DNA from: Archaeoglobus sp. UBA230
GTDB lineage: Archaea; Halobacteriota; Archaeoglobi; Archaeoglobales; Archaeoglobaceae
Reading direction: 5' to 3'
Length of the DNA: 59,257 nt
Assembly (NCBI GenBank): GCA_002507545.1
Contig: DAVR01000009.1
Location: forward strand, 1 to 59,257
This document shows, piece by piece, positions 7,579 through 16,355 of this stretch. Both the position numbers and the translations under genes were made by a program. Numbering within the stretch: the stretch's first letter is position 1; every line of letters begins with the position of its first letter. A model generated the notes under the pieces. The model worked only from the letters and a program-made list of their open reading frames with translations, ran no database searches and had not been told where the DNA came from.

Positions 7579-9909
7579 ATCCAAGCTCAGCTGAGAGGTG
7601 CCCTTTAAATTCGCCTCGTTGTACCCGAATCTTTCAAGAATTCTCAGGACAGAGGGGATTATCTGGTTGTCAACATAGTAGTCTTTATCCAGCTTCTTCG
7701 TCATAATGCCACTTTTCGTCTTTATCTTTATCACTTCTCCGTCAAATTCCTCAATAAGGTCTATTGGGTATGCCCTGTCTCCAACATTGCCCGAACCCTT
7801 TACAATCACGTATCCTATCTTTGAGGAGACTGGGTAAACTATACCCAGTTCTCTCGCCTTTAACGCAGCTTTGACATGAGCCTGCATTGATTCATATTTG
7901 GAAGGCTTTTTGGTCAGACCCTTGTAGATAACAACATCTTCGAGCGATATCTTTCCAGATTTTATGTCAGATATGACTTCCTTAACGAGTGAAACGGCTT
8001 TTTCAGGATTTTTCCCCTTCAGTATTATCTCTATTACCTTTTTCTGCACTTTCTTTGCAAGCTCGCACCAGTCTCCCCTCCTAACCTCCAGACCCTTAAC
8101 GACGAGCCTTTCATCTGCTGTTAGTCCAGCGTATCTCTTCTTTTCAACGAAGAATATCGCGCTGTAATACTCATCCACTTCAATCTGGATTGGAAGCTCC
8201 TCTGAAAGTTTGTTTATAAGCTTCTCAATCTCTGATTTAAGCTCTTCAAGGCTTGCTGGCTTCGTTACGAAGATGCTATCAGTATCTCCATACAGAACTT
8301 TAAAGCCCATACTCTCGGCAATTTTGGCTGATTTCCTGATAAAATATCTCCCCCAAGCTGTTGTTGCTTCAGCACATGGATGACAGTACCATCTGGCAAG
8401 ATTCCAGCCCATGTAGCCGTAGAAGGAATTGGTCAGAACTTTAAGGGTCTGCTGCTTGATGTCGAGCAGTCTGTATTCTGGGCTGTTGTAATCCAGTTTT
8501 TTCATCTCCGCCTTGATTTCCTTTCTTCTTTCAATGAGCATCCTCAGAATTCGTTTGAAAAACCCATCAGGACTTTTTCTGAAGCTGTGTCCGACTTCAG
8601 GGGCTGTGTAGCAATCCTCTCTACATCCGTAGGTATCGGGGCTGATGTTGAAGGCTATCATGATGGATGGATACATGCTGGCAAAGTCAAGACAGACAAC
8701 ATTCTCATGCAAACCCCTCTCAGGTTCGAGAACGAACGCCCCTTCGTAGCTCTCTGCATGTTCCGGTGGGTTCGGGGCAACCTCTCCAATTTTTCTTGCC
8801 TCGCTTAAAAGAAGCCAGTCAACCTGCTTTCCCCTCCCCATCCGCGTGACATCATCCACTGGGAGTCTTATCATCTTGGAAAGCTCGTAATGCATAGGAA
8901 GAAGCTCTTTCGCTATCAAGTAGGTGTTGATAACATCCTGCTTTGCGTATGTGAGCACCCTCTCCTTTTCTCCCTTCATCCAGTATCTATAGATGTCCTT
9001 CGCCTCAATATCTGCGATTTCAATCTTCGTTCCGAGATACTCTGCAACATTTTCAAGCTTCTTGATCTTTATGTCGGAAATTCTAACTGCTATGTCATAC
9101 AAGTCAACATTCAATCTACCCGTAATCTTCGGCCTGCCACCCCTGAAGGTCAGATTCGACCCGTCCCTACCTATGTCAAGGCTAACTTTCAGCTTTTCAG
9201 CCCTCTTTCTGATGTAGGGCCAGTCAAACCCATCCTGATTGTAGCCAACGATTATATCCGGATCGTAGTCCTTGATTAGCTTTACAAAGCTGGAGAGTAT
9301 CTCCCTTTCCTTGCCTGTGAGAATCTTTTCCTCCTCATCATCCATTTTTGTGGAGATAACGATAATCGGGTCGTTATCAGAATCGGGCATTCCAAAGGAG
9401 GATAGCATTTCACAATCAAAAACGAAAATCTTAAGCTCAGGAAACTCAATTCTGCTCTTCCTTCTAATCTCCTCAATTTCATAACTTCTGATTTTTCCTT
9501 TTATCTCCTTCCCTTCAATTTCCACACCGTCCATGCACGCCAAATCTCTGTCTATCAGATAGCGATATGCAAAGGGAATGTCAGCCTCTCTGACATCTCC
9601 AAACTGAGAGAAGTATTCCCTCAGCTTTGGAACATGCTGTGGGTGGTGGGCATAAATGATAAATCCCTCAAAATTCCTGCCGAGTGACTTGATCTTTATC
9701 CTTTCATAGGAAGCAGGCTTGATGTCCTCCTTCCTTGTCTTGACAACAGCATTTTCAATAATGTCTTCATCAACACCGATAACGTAAAAATAGGGTCTGA
9801 AGTTGCTGTCATAGGCTACAAAAATGCCCTCATCATCCTTGCACCACAATCGGATGATTGCTTTTCCATCTTCAGTGATGTAGTCTGCATCAATCAGCCA
9901 GCCCTCCAT
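7567..9909 (-). CDS. polB: DNA polymerase family B (PolB1), replicative
   Basis: A 780-residue DNA polymerase with 3-5 exonuclease. Exonuclease motifs: FDCEMLS (Exo I, D and E), YNQDGFDWPY (Exo II) and YAKQDVINTY (Exo III). Polymerase motifs: DFASMYPSIM (A), KVLTNSFYGYMG (B) and YGDTDS (C). Cysteine pairs CREDC and CHPC match the stabilising pairs of thermophilic PolB. The last eight residues, QLSLDSFF, fit the PIP-box consensus QxxLxxFF for PCNA docking. I start at ATG 9909 (MEGWLIDADY): a frame open to 10017 exists, but the added residues are absent from the A. fulgidus enzyme. A TATA-like CTTTAAATCC lies about 28 nt upstream. No intein is present. Confidence 0.96.
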   Translation of the reverse strand: MEGWLIDADYITEDGKAIIRLWCKDDEGIFVAYDSNFRPYFYVIGVDEDIIENAVVKTRKEDIKPASYERIKIKSLGRNFEGFIIYAHHPQHVPKLREYFSQFGDVREADIPFAYRYLIDRDLACMDGVEIEGKEIKGKIRSYEIEEIRRKSRIEFPELKIFVFDCEMLSSFGMPDSDNDPIIVISTKMDDEEEKILTGKEREILSSFVKLIKDYDPDIIVGYNQDGFDWPYIRKRAEKLKVSLDIGRDGSNLTFRGGRPKITGRLNVDLYDIAVRISDIKIKKLENVAEYLGTKIEIADIEAKDIYRYWMKGEKERVLTYAKQDVINTYLIAKELLPMHYELSKMIRLPVDDVTRMGRGKQVDWLLLSEARKIGEVAPNPPEHAESYEGAFVLEPERGLHENVVCLDFASMYPSIMIAFNISPDTYGCREDCYTAPEVGHSFRKSPDGFFKRILRMLIERRKEIKAEMKKLDYNSPEYRLLDIKQQTLKVLTNSFYGYMGWNLARWYCHPCAEATTAWGRYFIRKSAKIAESMGFKVLYGDTDSIFVTKPASLEELKSEIEKLINKLSEELPIQIEVDEYYSAIFFVEKKRYAGLTADERLVVKGLEVRRGDWCELAKKVQKKVIEIILKGKNPEKAVSLVKEVISDIKSGKISLEDVVIYKGLTKKPSKYESMQAHVKAALKARELGIVYPVSSKIGYVIVKGSGNVGDRAYPIDLIEEFDGEVIKIKTKSGIMTKKLDKDYYVDNQIIPSVLRILERFGYNEANLKGTSQLSLDSFF

Positions 9910-9977
9910 TATAACTTCAATAGGATTGAAAGGATTTAAAGTTTGACCATCACCCTTAATTCTCACCCATCCCAAAA

Positions 9978-9990
9978 ATTCATATATTTG
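9978..9990 (+). promoter_or_regulatory. TATA box of the first MFS transporter gene
   Basis: ATTCATATATTTG lies about 25 nt before the ATG at 10010, predicting a leaderless mRNA. The 100-nt space between here and 9909 holds the divergent polB and MFS promoters and nothing else that I can see. Confidence 0.55.
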
Positions 9991-10009
9991 GCTCAAACAA
10001 TGATAATTG

Positions 10010-11248
10010 ATGCGCACATACCGTTATCGCTGGGCAATTTTTTCAGTTTTATCTGCAATATACTTTTTCGTTTATTTCCACAGAACATCAACAGCCGTTT
10101 TGGCCGATGAGATAATGGAGGAGTTTGCTGTATCAGCCCTTGCCATCGGTCTCATGTCCTCAGCCTACTTCTACCCTTACGCACTCCTTCAAATACCTGT
10201 GGGAGTTTTGTCCGATACCAAGGGGCCGAGAAAAACGACTACACTTTTCACCTTTATCGCCTTTGCTGGCACTCTGCTCTTTGCAATCTCAAGCTCATTT
10301 CCGATGGTGGTATTTGCCCGTCTTCTGATTGGTGTTGGAGTTTCCGGCGTTTACATCCCCACAATCAAAGCTCTTTCCCAGTGGTTCAGAAAGCACGAGT
10401 TTGCAACCTTAGCAGGTGTGCTCTTTGCAGTGGGAAATATGGGTGCTCTGCTCTCAGCTTATCCCTTAGCTATGATGGCAATAATCTTTGGCTGGAGGAC
10501 GGCATTCCTTCTCATCGGTATAATCACACTCTTCCTCGCCATAACCTGCTGGGTAGTTGTGAGAGACTCACCACAGTCTGTAGGGCTTGAGCCTCTGGAA
10601 GATTCTGCGGTGGAGGAGGGCAGCTTATCTGAAACTTTCAGAATGGTAATTACAAATAAGTATCTCTGGATAATAGCAGTTTCGGCGTTTCTGAGATACG
10701 GCGTGACGATGGGATATCAGGGGCTGTGGGGAGGGCCGTATCTTATGGACATTTATGGTCTTTCAAGGGATGCTGCTGGAGGAATATTGATGATGGTTGG
10801 TGTAGGGACGATTGTTGGAGCTCCAGTGATTGGATATCTGTCAGATAGGGTGTTCCGAACCAGAAAGTGGTTTCTGATCCTTGGCGGTATTGGTTTCACC
10901 GCAGCCACCTACCTCCTTGCATTTCACACGGGAAGTATGAGCGTAGGAGACCTGTATCTGGTATCCTTTCTGATCGGGTTCTTCGGAGGTGCAGGGTCTG
11001 TAGCTTATGCCTATATAAAGGAGATATTTCCTCTGAGGATTACGGGTATGGCCACAAGCATTGTGAACGTTTTTCCGTTCTTTGGTGGAGCGTTATTTCA
11101 AGTGATAATGGGCTATCTCATGGATACTGTTGGCTCGCAAAATGGTGCGTATCCCGTAGAGGCTTACGCACTATCCTTCAAATTCTGCTTTATGGCATCG
11201 CTCATCGCTACAGCTATATCGTTTTTTATCAAGGAGAGTTATGAATAA
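10010..11248 (+). CDS. Major facilitator superfamily transporter
   Basis: A 412-residue protein with 12 predicted membrane helices. The MFS signature between helices 2 and 3 is GVLSDTKGPRKT, and the matching loop in the second half is GYLSDRVFRTRK. HRTST near residue 25 recalls transporters of the phosphate-ester/organic-anion MFS branch, but substrate cannot be read from the sequence. I use ATG at 10010 rather than the TTG at 10007, since the TATA spacing fits either. It reads divergently from polB. Confidence 0.85.
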   Translation: MRTYRYRWAIFSVLSAIYFFVYFHRTSTAVLADEIMEEFAVSALAIGLMSSAYFYPYALLQIPVGVLSDTKGPRKTTTLFTFIAFAGTLLFAISSSFPMVVFARLLIGVGVSGVYIPTIKALSQWFRKHEFATLAGVLFAVGNMGALLSAYPLAMMAIIFGWRTAFLLIGIITLFLAITCWVVVRDSPQSVGLEPLEDSAVEEGSLSETFRMVITNKYLWIIAVSAFLRYGVTMGYQGLWGGPYLMDIYGLSRDAAGGILMMVGVGTIVGAPVIGYLSDRVFRTRKWFLILGGIGFTAATYLLAFHTGSMSVGDLYLVSFLIGFFGGAGSVAYAYIKEIFPLRITGMATSIVNVFPFFGGALFQVIMGYLMDTVGSQNGAYPVEAYALSFKFCFMASLIATAISFFIKESYE

Positions 11249-11288
11249 AACGATAAGCTTTTTTATATGACCCCATTTTCTGGAGATA

Positions 11289-12767
11289 ATGATAATTGGA
11301 ATTGACGTCGGAGGAACCAACACGGACGCTGCGATTGTTTCCGATGAGATTAAAACAATCAAACTTTCCAATGATGTTGGTATCGGTGGCATACTCAAAG
11401 AAATATCAAAAATGGCTGATCTGAAAACTGAAAAAGTCGTCGTAAGCACTTCATGGCCTTTAAATTTAATCATATCCAAATTTAGTGAATACCAAACCCT
11501 CAGCCTCGTCATCCCCGGACCGGGTTTGAACTATTCTGAATACGGGGTAATTTTGAAGGGTTACATCAACCACAGAGGTGATGTGGCTGAGGAGATAGAG
11601 GAGGAGGAGGTAGAGAGGGTTGTAAAGGAAAATAAATTTGATAACGTGGCAATTTCGTCAAAATTTTCGGTCAGAAACAGCTACATAGAAGATAGGATAT
11701 ATGGAATCGTAAAAAAGTTTGTTGACAGCAAGAAAGTCGCCTGCAGTCATTTTGCGGGTGGAATGAACTTTCCCGCCCGAATTAACACCACTATCGTGAA
11801 CGCAAAGATAAAAGAAACAGTCCACAACCTTACAGAGCTTATAAAGGGATATGCTGGAGATTTCTACTATTTTAAAGGTGATGGAGGTATAGTGCCCTAT
11901 CAAATCGTCCTTGAAAACCCTTCTGAGCTTTACAACTCATCTCCAGCCGCTGTTGCTCTCGGGGCGAAATATCTGACTGGTGAGAAAGATGCCTTAGTTA
12001 TAGACATTGGAGGAACTTCAACCGATTTTGTTGAGATCGTTGACGGAATGCCAAGAATCGTTGAGGGAATAGATATAGCGGGCAGAAAGACTCTGATAAG
12101 GTGTGTGGACTCTTTCAGCATACCCTTTGGCGGAGATTCACTTGTAGATAACAGCAAGCTTAGACCAACATCCGGAAAGTCCATCGCCTTTGGTGGGAAA
12201 GACTTTACACTCACCGACGCCTTGAATTGCGCCGGTCATGAGATTGGTGATTATAGGGCATCCAGAGCGGTTGAATGTGATGCAGAATCTGTTATAGAGC
12301 AATACGTTTCAGTTGTAGCCTCGACCGTTGAGAATATTGGCTGCAAAAAGCTGATAGGAACGGGATATCTGGCACCCTATTTCATCCCGGAGATTGCGAG
12401 GAGGGTTGGTGTGGAGCATATCATCCCTGAGCATTACGAATCGGCTAATGCTGTTGGTGTAGCAGTCTCCAAGATAAGCCTGACTCTCTACGCTCGCATA
12501 GACACTGAAAAAGGATTTTCTGCCTACAACGGTAGTGTTGAAGACTGTCCATTCAGAGTTGGCAGTCTTCCCGACGACGAGCAGATTCTGGAGGTTGTTA
12601 CTGAAAAGGTTGTGGAAATTGCAAGAAAATTCGGTGCGACTGATGAGGAAGTTGGCAACGTGAGGGCAATATACTTCAACTCTTTTACAGTTGTGAGGGG
12701 TGGGATGAAGAGGGGAATTATTGCAGATGTTATCGTTCAGATAGAGCCGGGAATCAGATATGAATGA
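11289..12767 (+). CDS. Hydantoinase/oxoprolinase-family ATPase
   Basis: A 492-residue protein of the HyuA/OPLAH ASKHA-ATPase superfamily. It shows the phosphate loop GIDVGGTNTD (residues 4-13), and a second loop IDIGGTSTDF near residue 240. Bacterial members are ATP-dependent amidohydrolases (hydantoinase, 5-oxoprolinase, acetone or acetophenone carboxylase subunits). Archaeal members of this length usually stand alone without the HyuB partner, and none is seen here. A TATA box (TTTTTTATATG, 11258-11267) is placed for a near-leaderless transcript. It overlaps the Toprim gene by eight bases. The substrate is unknown. Confidence 0.8.
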   Translation: MIIGIDVGGTNTDAAIVSDEIKTIKLSNDVGIGGILKEISKMADLKTEKVVVSTSWPLNLIISKFSEYQTLSLVIPGPGLNYSEYGVILKGYINHRGDVAEEIEEEEVERVVKENKFDNVAISSKFSVRNSYIEDRIYGIVKKFVDSKKVACSHFAGGMNFPARINTTIVNAKIKETVHNLTELIKGYAGDFYYFKGDGGIVPYQIVLENPSELYNSSPAAVALGAKYLTGEKDALVIDIGGTSTDFVEIVDGMPRIVEGIDIAGRKTLIRCVDSFSIPFGGDSLVDNSKLRPTSGKSIAFGGKDFTLTDALNCAGHEIGDYRASRAVECDAESVIEQYVSVVASTVENIGCKKLIGTGYLAPYFIPEIARRVGVEHIIPEHYESANAVGVAVSKISLTLYARIDTEKGFSAYNGSVEDCPFRVGSLPDDEQILEVVTEKVVEIARKFGATDEEVGNVRAIYFNSFTVVRGGMKRGIIADVIVQIEPGIRYE

Positions 12768-13140
12768 GTATAAGCCCTTGTTTGATGCAATAGAGGATTT
12801 GAAGGAAAGGGCAAGAGAAGGATGGGTAATCATCGTTGAAGGAGTCAGGGATGCCGAATCACTGAGGAATCTCGGTGTTAGGGGAGAGATAATCGTTTTT
12901 TCGGGATTTGCCGCTACAGCGGATATTGTGAAGGACAGAGATTCCATAATTATGACCGATTATGACAGCAGGGGGATGGAGATTGAGAGAGGACTGATCA
13001 GGGCTCTGCAGAGTTACGGTAAAGTGCCGGATACGGGAATAAAGAGGAGGATATTTTCAAACGTTAAGAAGGAAATTTCGAAGGTTGAGGAGCTCCATTC
13101 TTTTATATCAAAAATTCGGGTTAGTAAAAATAGCAAGTGA
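12760..13140 (+). CDS. Toprim-domain protein (UPF0292 / RNase M5-like)
   Basis: A 126-residue protein made almost entirely of a Toprim domain, the metal-binding catalytic fold of primases, topoisomerases and RNase M5. The conserved Glu is in VIIVEGVRDAESL and the DxD motif is in TDYDSRG. Stand-alone Toprim proteins of this size are widespread in archaea; the substrate is unknown, with RNA cleavage the favoured guess from the RNase M5 link. It is coupled to the upstream ASKHA-ATPase gene by an 8-base overlap. Confidence 0.85.
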   Translation: MNEYKPLFDAIEDLKERAREGWVIIVEGVRDAESLRNLGVRGEIIVFSGFAATADIVKDRDSIIMTDYDSRGMEIERGLIRALQSYGKVPDTGIKRRIFSNVKKEISKVEELHSFISKIRVSKNSK

Positions 13141-13176
13141 TTTATTTCCACAAAATAGCTTCTTCTGGGTGATTCG

Positions 13177-14844
13177 ATGAATGTAGTCGTTATTGGCGGT
13201 GGTGCTGCTGGGCTCAAGGCAGCTTCGAGGATTAGAAGGAAAGATGCTGAGGCAAAGATAACGGTTGTTGAAGCTGGAAAGTATGTTTCCCTCGGGAGAT
13301 GTGGGCTGCCCTACTATATCGGCGGGCTCGTTCATGAAATAGACAACCTAAGAGAGACAACCTATGGGGCAATTAGGGATGAAAATTACTTCAAAAGGCT
13401 CAAGAACATTGATATTTTGACTCTCACGAAAGCTATCGAGATTGACAGGAAGAAGAGGACTGTTAGGGTGGTGAATAACGGAAAGGAGGATGAGCTGAAT
13501 TACGATTACCTCGTCATTGCAACGGGATCAAGGCCTGTAAAACCGCCAGTTGAGGGAATTGATGCTGAAGGCGTAACCACTCTTACAAGTGCAGAAGATG
13601 CTGAGAAGATAATTGAAATGTGGGAGGAGGGAGCAGAGAAGGCTGTTGTTATTGGAGCAGGACTCATCGGTCTTGAGTCTGCTGAAGCTTTGAAGAACCT
13701 CGACATGGAGGTTACAGTTATCGAGATGATGGATAGAGTTGCACCGACAATGCTGGACAGGGACATCGCAATACTTGTCGAGAAGCATCTGGAGGAGAAG
13801 GGAGTAAAGGTTCTTACCAATACGAGGGTTGAAAAGATAGTTGAAGGTGATGGGAAGGTCAAGGGGGTAGTGGCAAACGGAAAGGAGATTTCCGCTGATC
13901 TCGTTGTTGTTGCAACAGGTATAAGGCCCAATGTCGAGCTTGCTGAGAGGGCAGGACTGAAAATTGGAGAAACAGGAGCTATTTGGGTTAATGAGTATAT
14001 GCAGACGAGTGATGAGAGGATATACGCAGGTGGGGATTGCGTTGAAACCAATCACCTCGTTACCGGCAGGAAGATTATCGCCCCCTTCGGTGACGTGGCG
14101 AACAAACAGGGGAGGGTTATTGGAGAGAACATAACTGGTGGAAGGGCAGTATTTCCCGGTGTGATTAACACTGCAGTTTTTAAAATATTTGACTTCACCG
14201 TTGCGGCAACAGGTGTGAATGAGGCTGCAGCCAAGGATGCGGGAATCGAGTATATGAGTGTTATTGCTCCTGGGCCAGATAGAGCGCATTATTATCCCGG
14301 CACCGCCTACATCAGGCTGAAGCTACTGGTTGAGAAGGGAACTTGGAAGGTTGTGGGAGCACAGGCGGCAGGGATGGGGGAGGTAGCGAAGAGGATAGAT
14401 ATCCTTTCAACGGCCGTTCAAGCAGGGATGACAATAGACCAGCTTTCAAACCTCGACCTCGCTTATGCCCCACCCTACGCTCCCGCGCTCGACCCTGTAA
14501 TCACCGCCGCAAATGTGGCAATGAACAAGAGAGATGGGATGTTTGAAGGCATTACTGTTTTCGAGTTAAAGGAAATGCTTGACAGAGAAGACGGCATCTT
14601 CATACTGGATGTTAGAAGTGAGGATGAGTTTGAGAGGAACCATATCAGTTCGGAAAAGGTCGCAAACATTCCGTTGCTGGAACTCAGGGAGAGGCTGAGC
14701 GAGATTCCGAGGGATAAGGAGATCGTAATCGTAACCGTTTGCGCCCTCGGACTGAGAAGCTATGAAGCAGCAAGAATTTTGAAAGGGGCAGGATTTGAGA
14801 AAGTAAAGGTTCTTGAGGGTGGGATGGCCTTCTGGTTTGAGTGA
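13177..14844 (+). CDS. CoA-disulfide / persulfide reductase with C-terminal rhodanese domain
   Basis: A 555-residue flavoprotein. Residues 1-450 form the FAD- and NAD(P)H-binding fold (VIGGGAAGLKAA at the N-terminus, VVIGAGLIGLESAE for the dinucleotide). The single redox cysteine C42 is in SLGRCGLPYY, the mark of CoA-disulfide reductases and the so-called NADH oxidases of this branch. Residues 460-555 are a rhodanese domain with active-site C522 in VCALGLRS. This fusion is known for NAD(P)H-dependent persulfide reductases (Npsr), which use the rhodanese domain to move sulfane sulfur to the flavin site. In a sulfur-compound-reducing archaeon it probably reduces CoA persulfide or polysulfide. 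GGTGAT precedes the ATG by five bases. Confidence 0.92.
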   Translation: MNVVVIGGGAAGLKAASRIRRKDAEAKITVVEAGKYVSLGRCGLPYYIGGLVHEIDNLRETTYGAIRDENYFKRLKNIDILTLTKAIEIDRKKRTVRVVNNGKEDELNYDYLVIATGSRPVKPPVEGIDAEGVTTLTSAEDAEKIIEMWEEGAEKAVVIGAGLIGLESAEALKNLDMEVTVIEMMDRVAPTMLDRDIAILVEKHLEEKGVKVLTNTRVEKIVEGDGKVKGVVANGKEISADLVVVATGIRPNVELAERAGLKIGETGAIWVNEYMQTSDERIYAGGDCVETNHLVTGRKIIAPFGDVANKQGRVIGENITGGRAVFPGVINTAVFKIFDFTVAATGVNEAAAKDAGIEYMSVIAPGPDRAHYYPGTAYIRLKLLVEKGTWKVVGAQAAGMGEVAKRIDILSTAVQAGMTIDQLSNLDLAYAPPYAPALDPVITAANVAMNKRDGMFEGITVFELKEMLDREDGIFILDVRSEDEFERNHISSEKVANIPLLELRERLSEIPRDKEIVIVTVCALGLRSYEAARILKGAGFEKVKVLEGGMAFWFE

Positions 14845-14866
14845 TTTTTTTAGTTTTTTATTTAAC
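14845..14866 (+). terminator. T-rich terminator after the persulfide reductase
   Basis: Directly after the TGA comes TTTTTTAGTTTTTTATTT, two T tracts of the kind that ends archaeal transcription. The following stretch to 14990 contains ATCGGAATCGGA and a GC-richer patch (14885-14945) of unknown meaning. Confidence 0.55.
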
Positions 14867-14990
14867 TTAATCGGAATCGGAATTATGGGTTGCTTAGCGT
14901 CTCCATCCCCACCCATCACACTTCCATCGGGCACACTTCTACTCAAATAGAGCCGAAACCTTTATTTTTTATCAAAATTAATTTTACAGG

Positions 14991-16355
14991 ATGAGCATTG
15001 ACATAGTTCTCTCGATTCTTGAGATGGTTGAGAAGGAGGACTTGGACCCGCATTCCGGGAAGCTATTTGCCTACGTGTATGAAACGGGCGATGAGAACAT
15101 AAGGAAAATAGCGCAGAAAGCTCTGCAGATGTTCGGAGAGAAGAACCTTCTGGACTTCACAGTCTTCAAAAGCGCCGTATTCTTTGAAAAGGAGGTTGTA
15201 GGCTTTGCAAAGAATCTGATGCACGGTGATGTCAGCACTGTTGGCTCCTACACCTTTGGGGGGACGGAGAGTATAATGCTGGCTGTAAAGGCAGCGAGAG
15301 ATTACTACAGGAAGAGAGAGGGCAAGGCAGTTGTTCCAGAAATCTTGGCCCCTGTAACGATACATCCGGCATTTTTGAAGGCTGCTGACTACTTGGGCTT
15401 GAAGGTTATAAGGATGCCCATTAAGGAAGCAAAGGCTGATGTTGATGCTTTTGCAGAAAACATCAGCGAAAAAACAGCTTTAATAGCTCTCTCTGCTCCA
15501 AACTGGCCTTTCGGCACAATAGACCCTGTGGAGGAAATAGCCGAAATAGCCTTGGAGAAGAATGTGCTGCTGCACGTTGATGCATGCCTTGGAGGATTCA
15601 TCCTTCCCTTCTTTGAGATGCTCGGCGAGAAAATCCCACTATTTGATTTCAGAGTTGAAGGGGTGAGTTCTATCTCCTTAGATGTGCACAAATACGGCTA
15701 CGCTCCCAAAGGTGCATCTGTTGTTCTCTTCAAAAATCCTGAGCTCAAAAAGTGCTCGATGTATGTTGACGTATCCTCACCCGGCTACGTTTTTGTAAAC
15801 CAAGCAGTGCTTTCATCAAGGCCTGAGGGACCATTGGCCGCATCTTTTGCGGTGGTAAAGTATCTTGGCGTTGATGGATACAAAGAGCTTGCTGCGAAGG
15901 TACTGTCAGCGAGAGACAAAATTTACCGAGGAATGAAAAATTTGGGTTTTGAGAGTGTGGGCAAGGTTGAGAGCAGTGTTCTATCCCTTTACAACGAAGA
16001 TTTGGACTTAATGGGATTCATAAACAACATAAAAAAATTTGGCTGGCAGCTTCACCTACAGAAGGGGCTGAAAGACTTCAACATCCCGGACAACATCCAC
16101 TTAGCCCTCAGCCCAGTACATGAATCAGTTGCAGAGAAGTTCATAAGGGATGCGGAAAGGGCAATAGAAATGAAGCCAGAAGTGGATTCAAAACAGATTT
16201 TTGCTCTTGCGGAAAAAGGGAAGTTTGCAGATATCATCAAGGGTATAGAGGAAGGCAGAATAGATTCAAGCGTAATTCCAATGCTTCTCGAAGCGATTCC
16301 AGAGGAGATGGCAGTTGAGCTGATAAAGAACGTTGTCATCGAGTGGTTCAGATGA
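14991..16355 (+). CDS. PLP-dependent lyase/decarboxylase resembling sphingosine-1-phosphate lyase
   Basis: A 454-residue group II PLP enzyme. The PLP lysine is K234 in DVHKYGYAPKG; HVDACLGGF holds the Asp that pairs with the ring nitrogen, and TFGGTES binds the phosphate. The exact wording of these motifs (HVDACLGGF, DFRVEGV, HKYGYAPKG) matches sphingosine-1-phosphate lyase far better than archaeal MfnA-type tyrosine/aspartate decarboxylases. Archaea do not make sphingolipids, so the real substrate is unknown. About 60 C-terminal residues after the lyase fold (from EMKPEVDSKQ) look additional. A TATA box (CCTTTATTTTTTATC, about 14959-14973) predicts a leaderless mRNA. The stop overlaps the next ATG (ATGA). 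Confidence 0.82.
   Translation: MSIDIVLSILEMVEKEDLDPHSGKLFAYVYETGDENIRKIAQKALQMFGEKNLLDFTVFKSAVFFEKEVVGFAKNLMHGDVSTVGSYTFGGTESIMLAVKAARDYYRKREGKAVVPEILAPVTIHPAFLKAADYLGLKVIRMPIKEAKADVDAFAENISEKTALIALSAPNWPFGTIDPVEEIAEIALEKNVLLHVDACLGGFILPFFEMLGEKIPLFDFRVEGVSSISLDVHKYGYAPKGASVVLFKNPELKKCSMYVDVSSPGYVFVNQAVLSSRPEGPLAASFAVVKYLGVDGYKELAAKVLSARDKIYRGMKNLGFESVGKVESSVLSLYNEDLDLMGFINNIKKFGWQLHLQKGLKDFNIPDNIHLALSPVHESVAEKFIRDAERAIEMKPEVDSKQIFALAEKGKFADIIKGIEEGRIDSSVIPMLLEAIPEEMAVELIKNVVIEWFR

Noticed and set aside
13506..14289. Two long minus-strand frames opposite the persulfide reductase
   Set aside because: They lie wholly within a confident gene, have low-complexity translations and no start signals.
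14991..16355. Calling the PLP enzyme MfnA (tyrosine/aspartate decarboxylase)
   Set aside because: Its PLP-site motifs follow the sphingosine-phosphate lyase pattern rather than the MfnA pattern.
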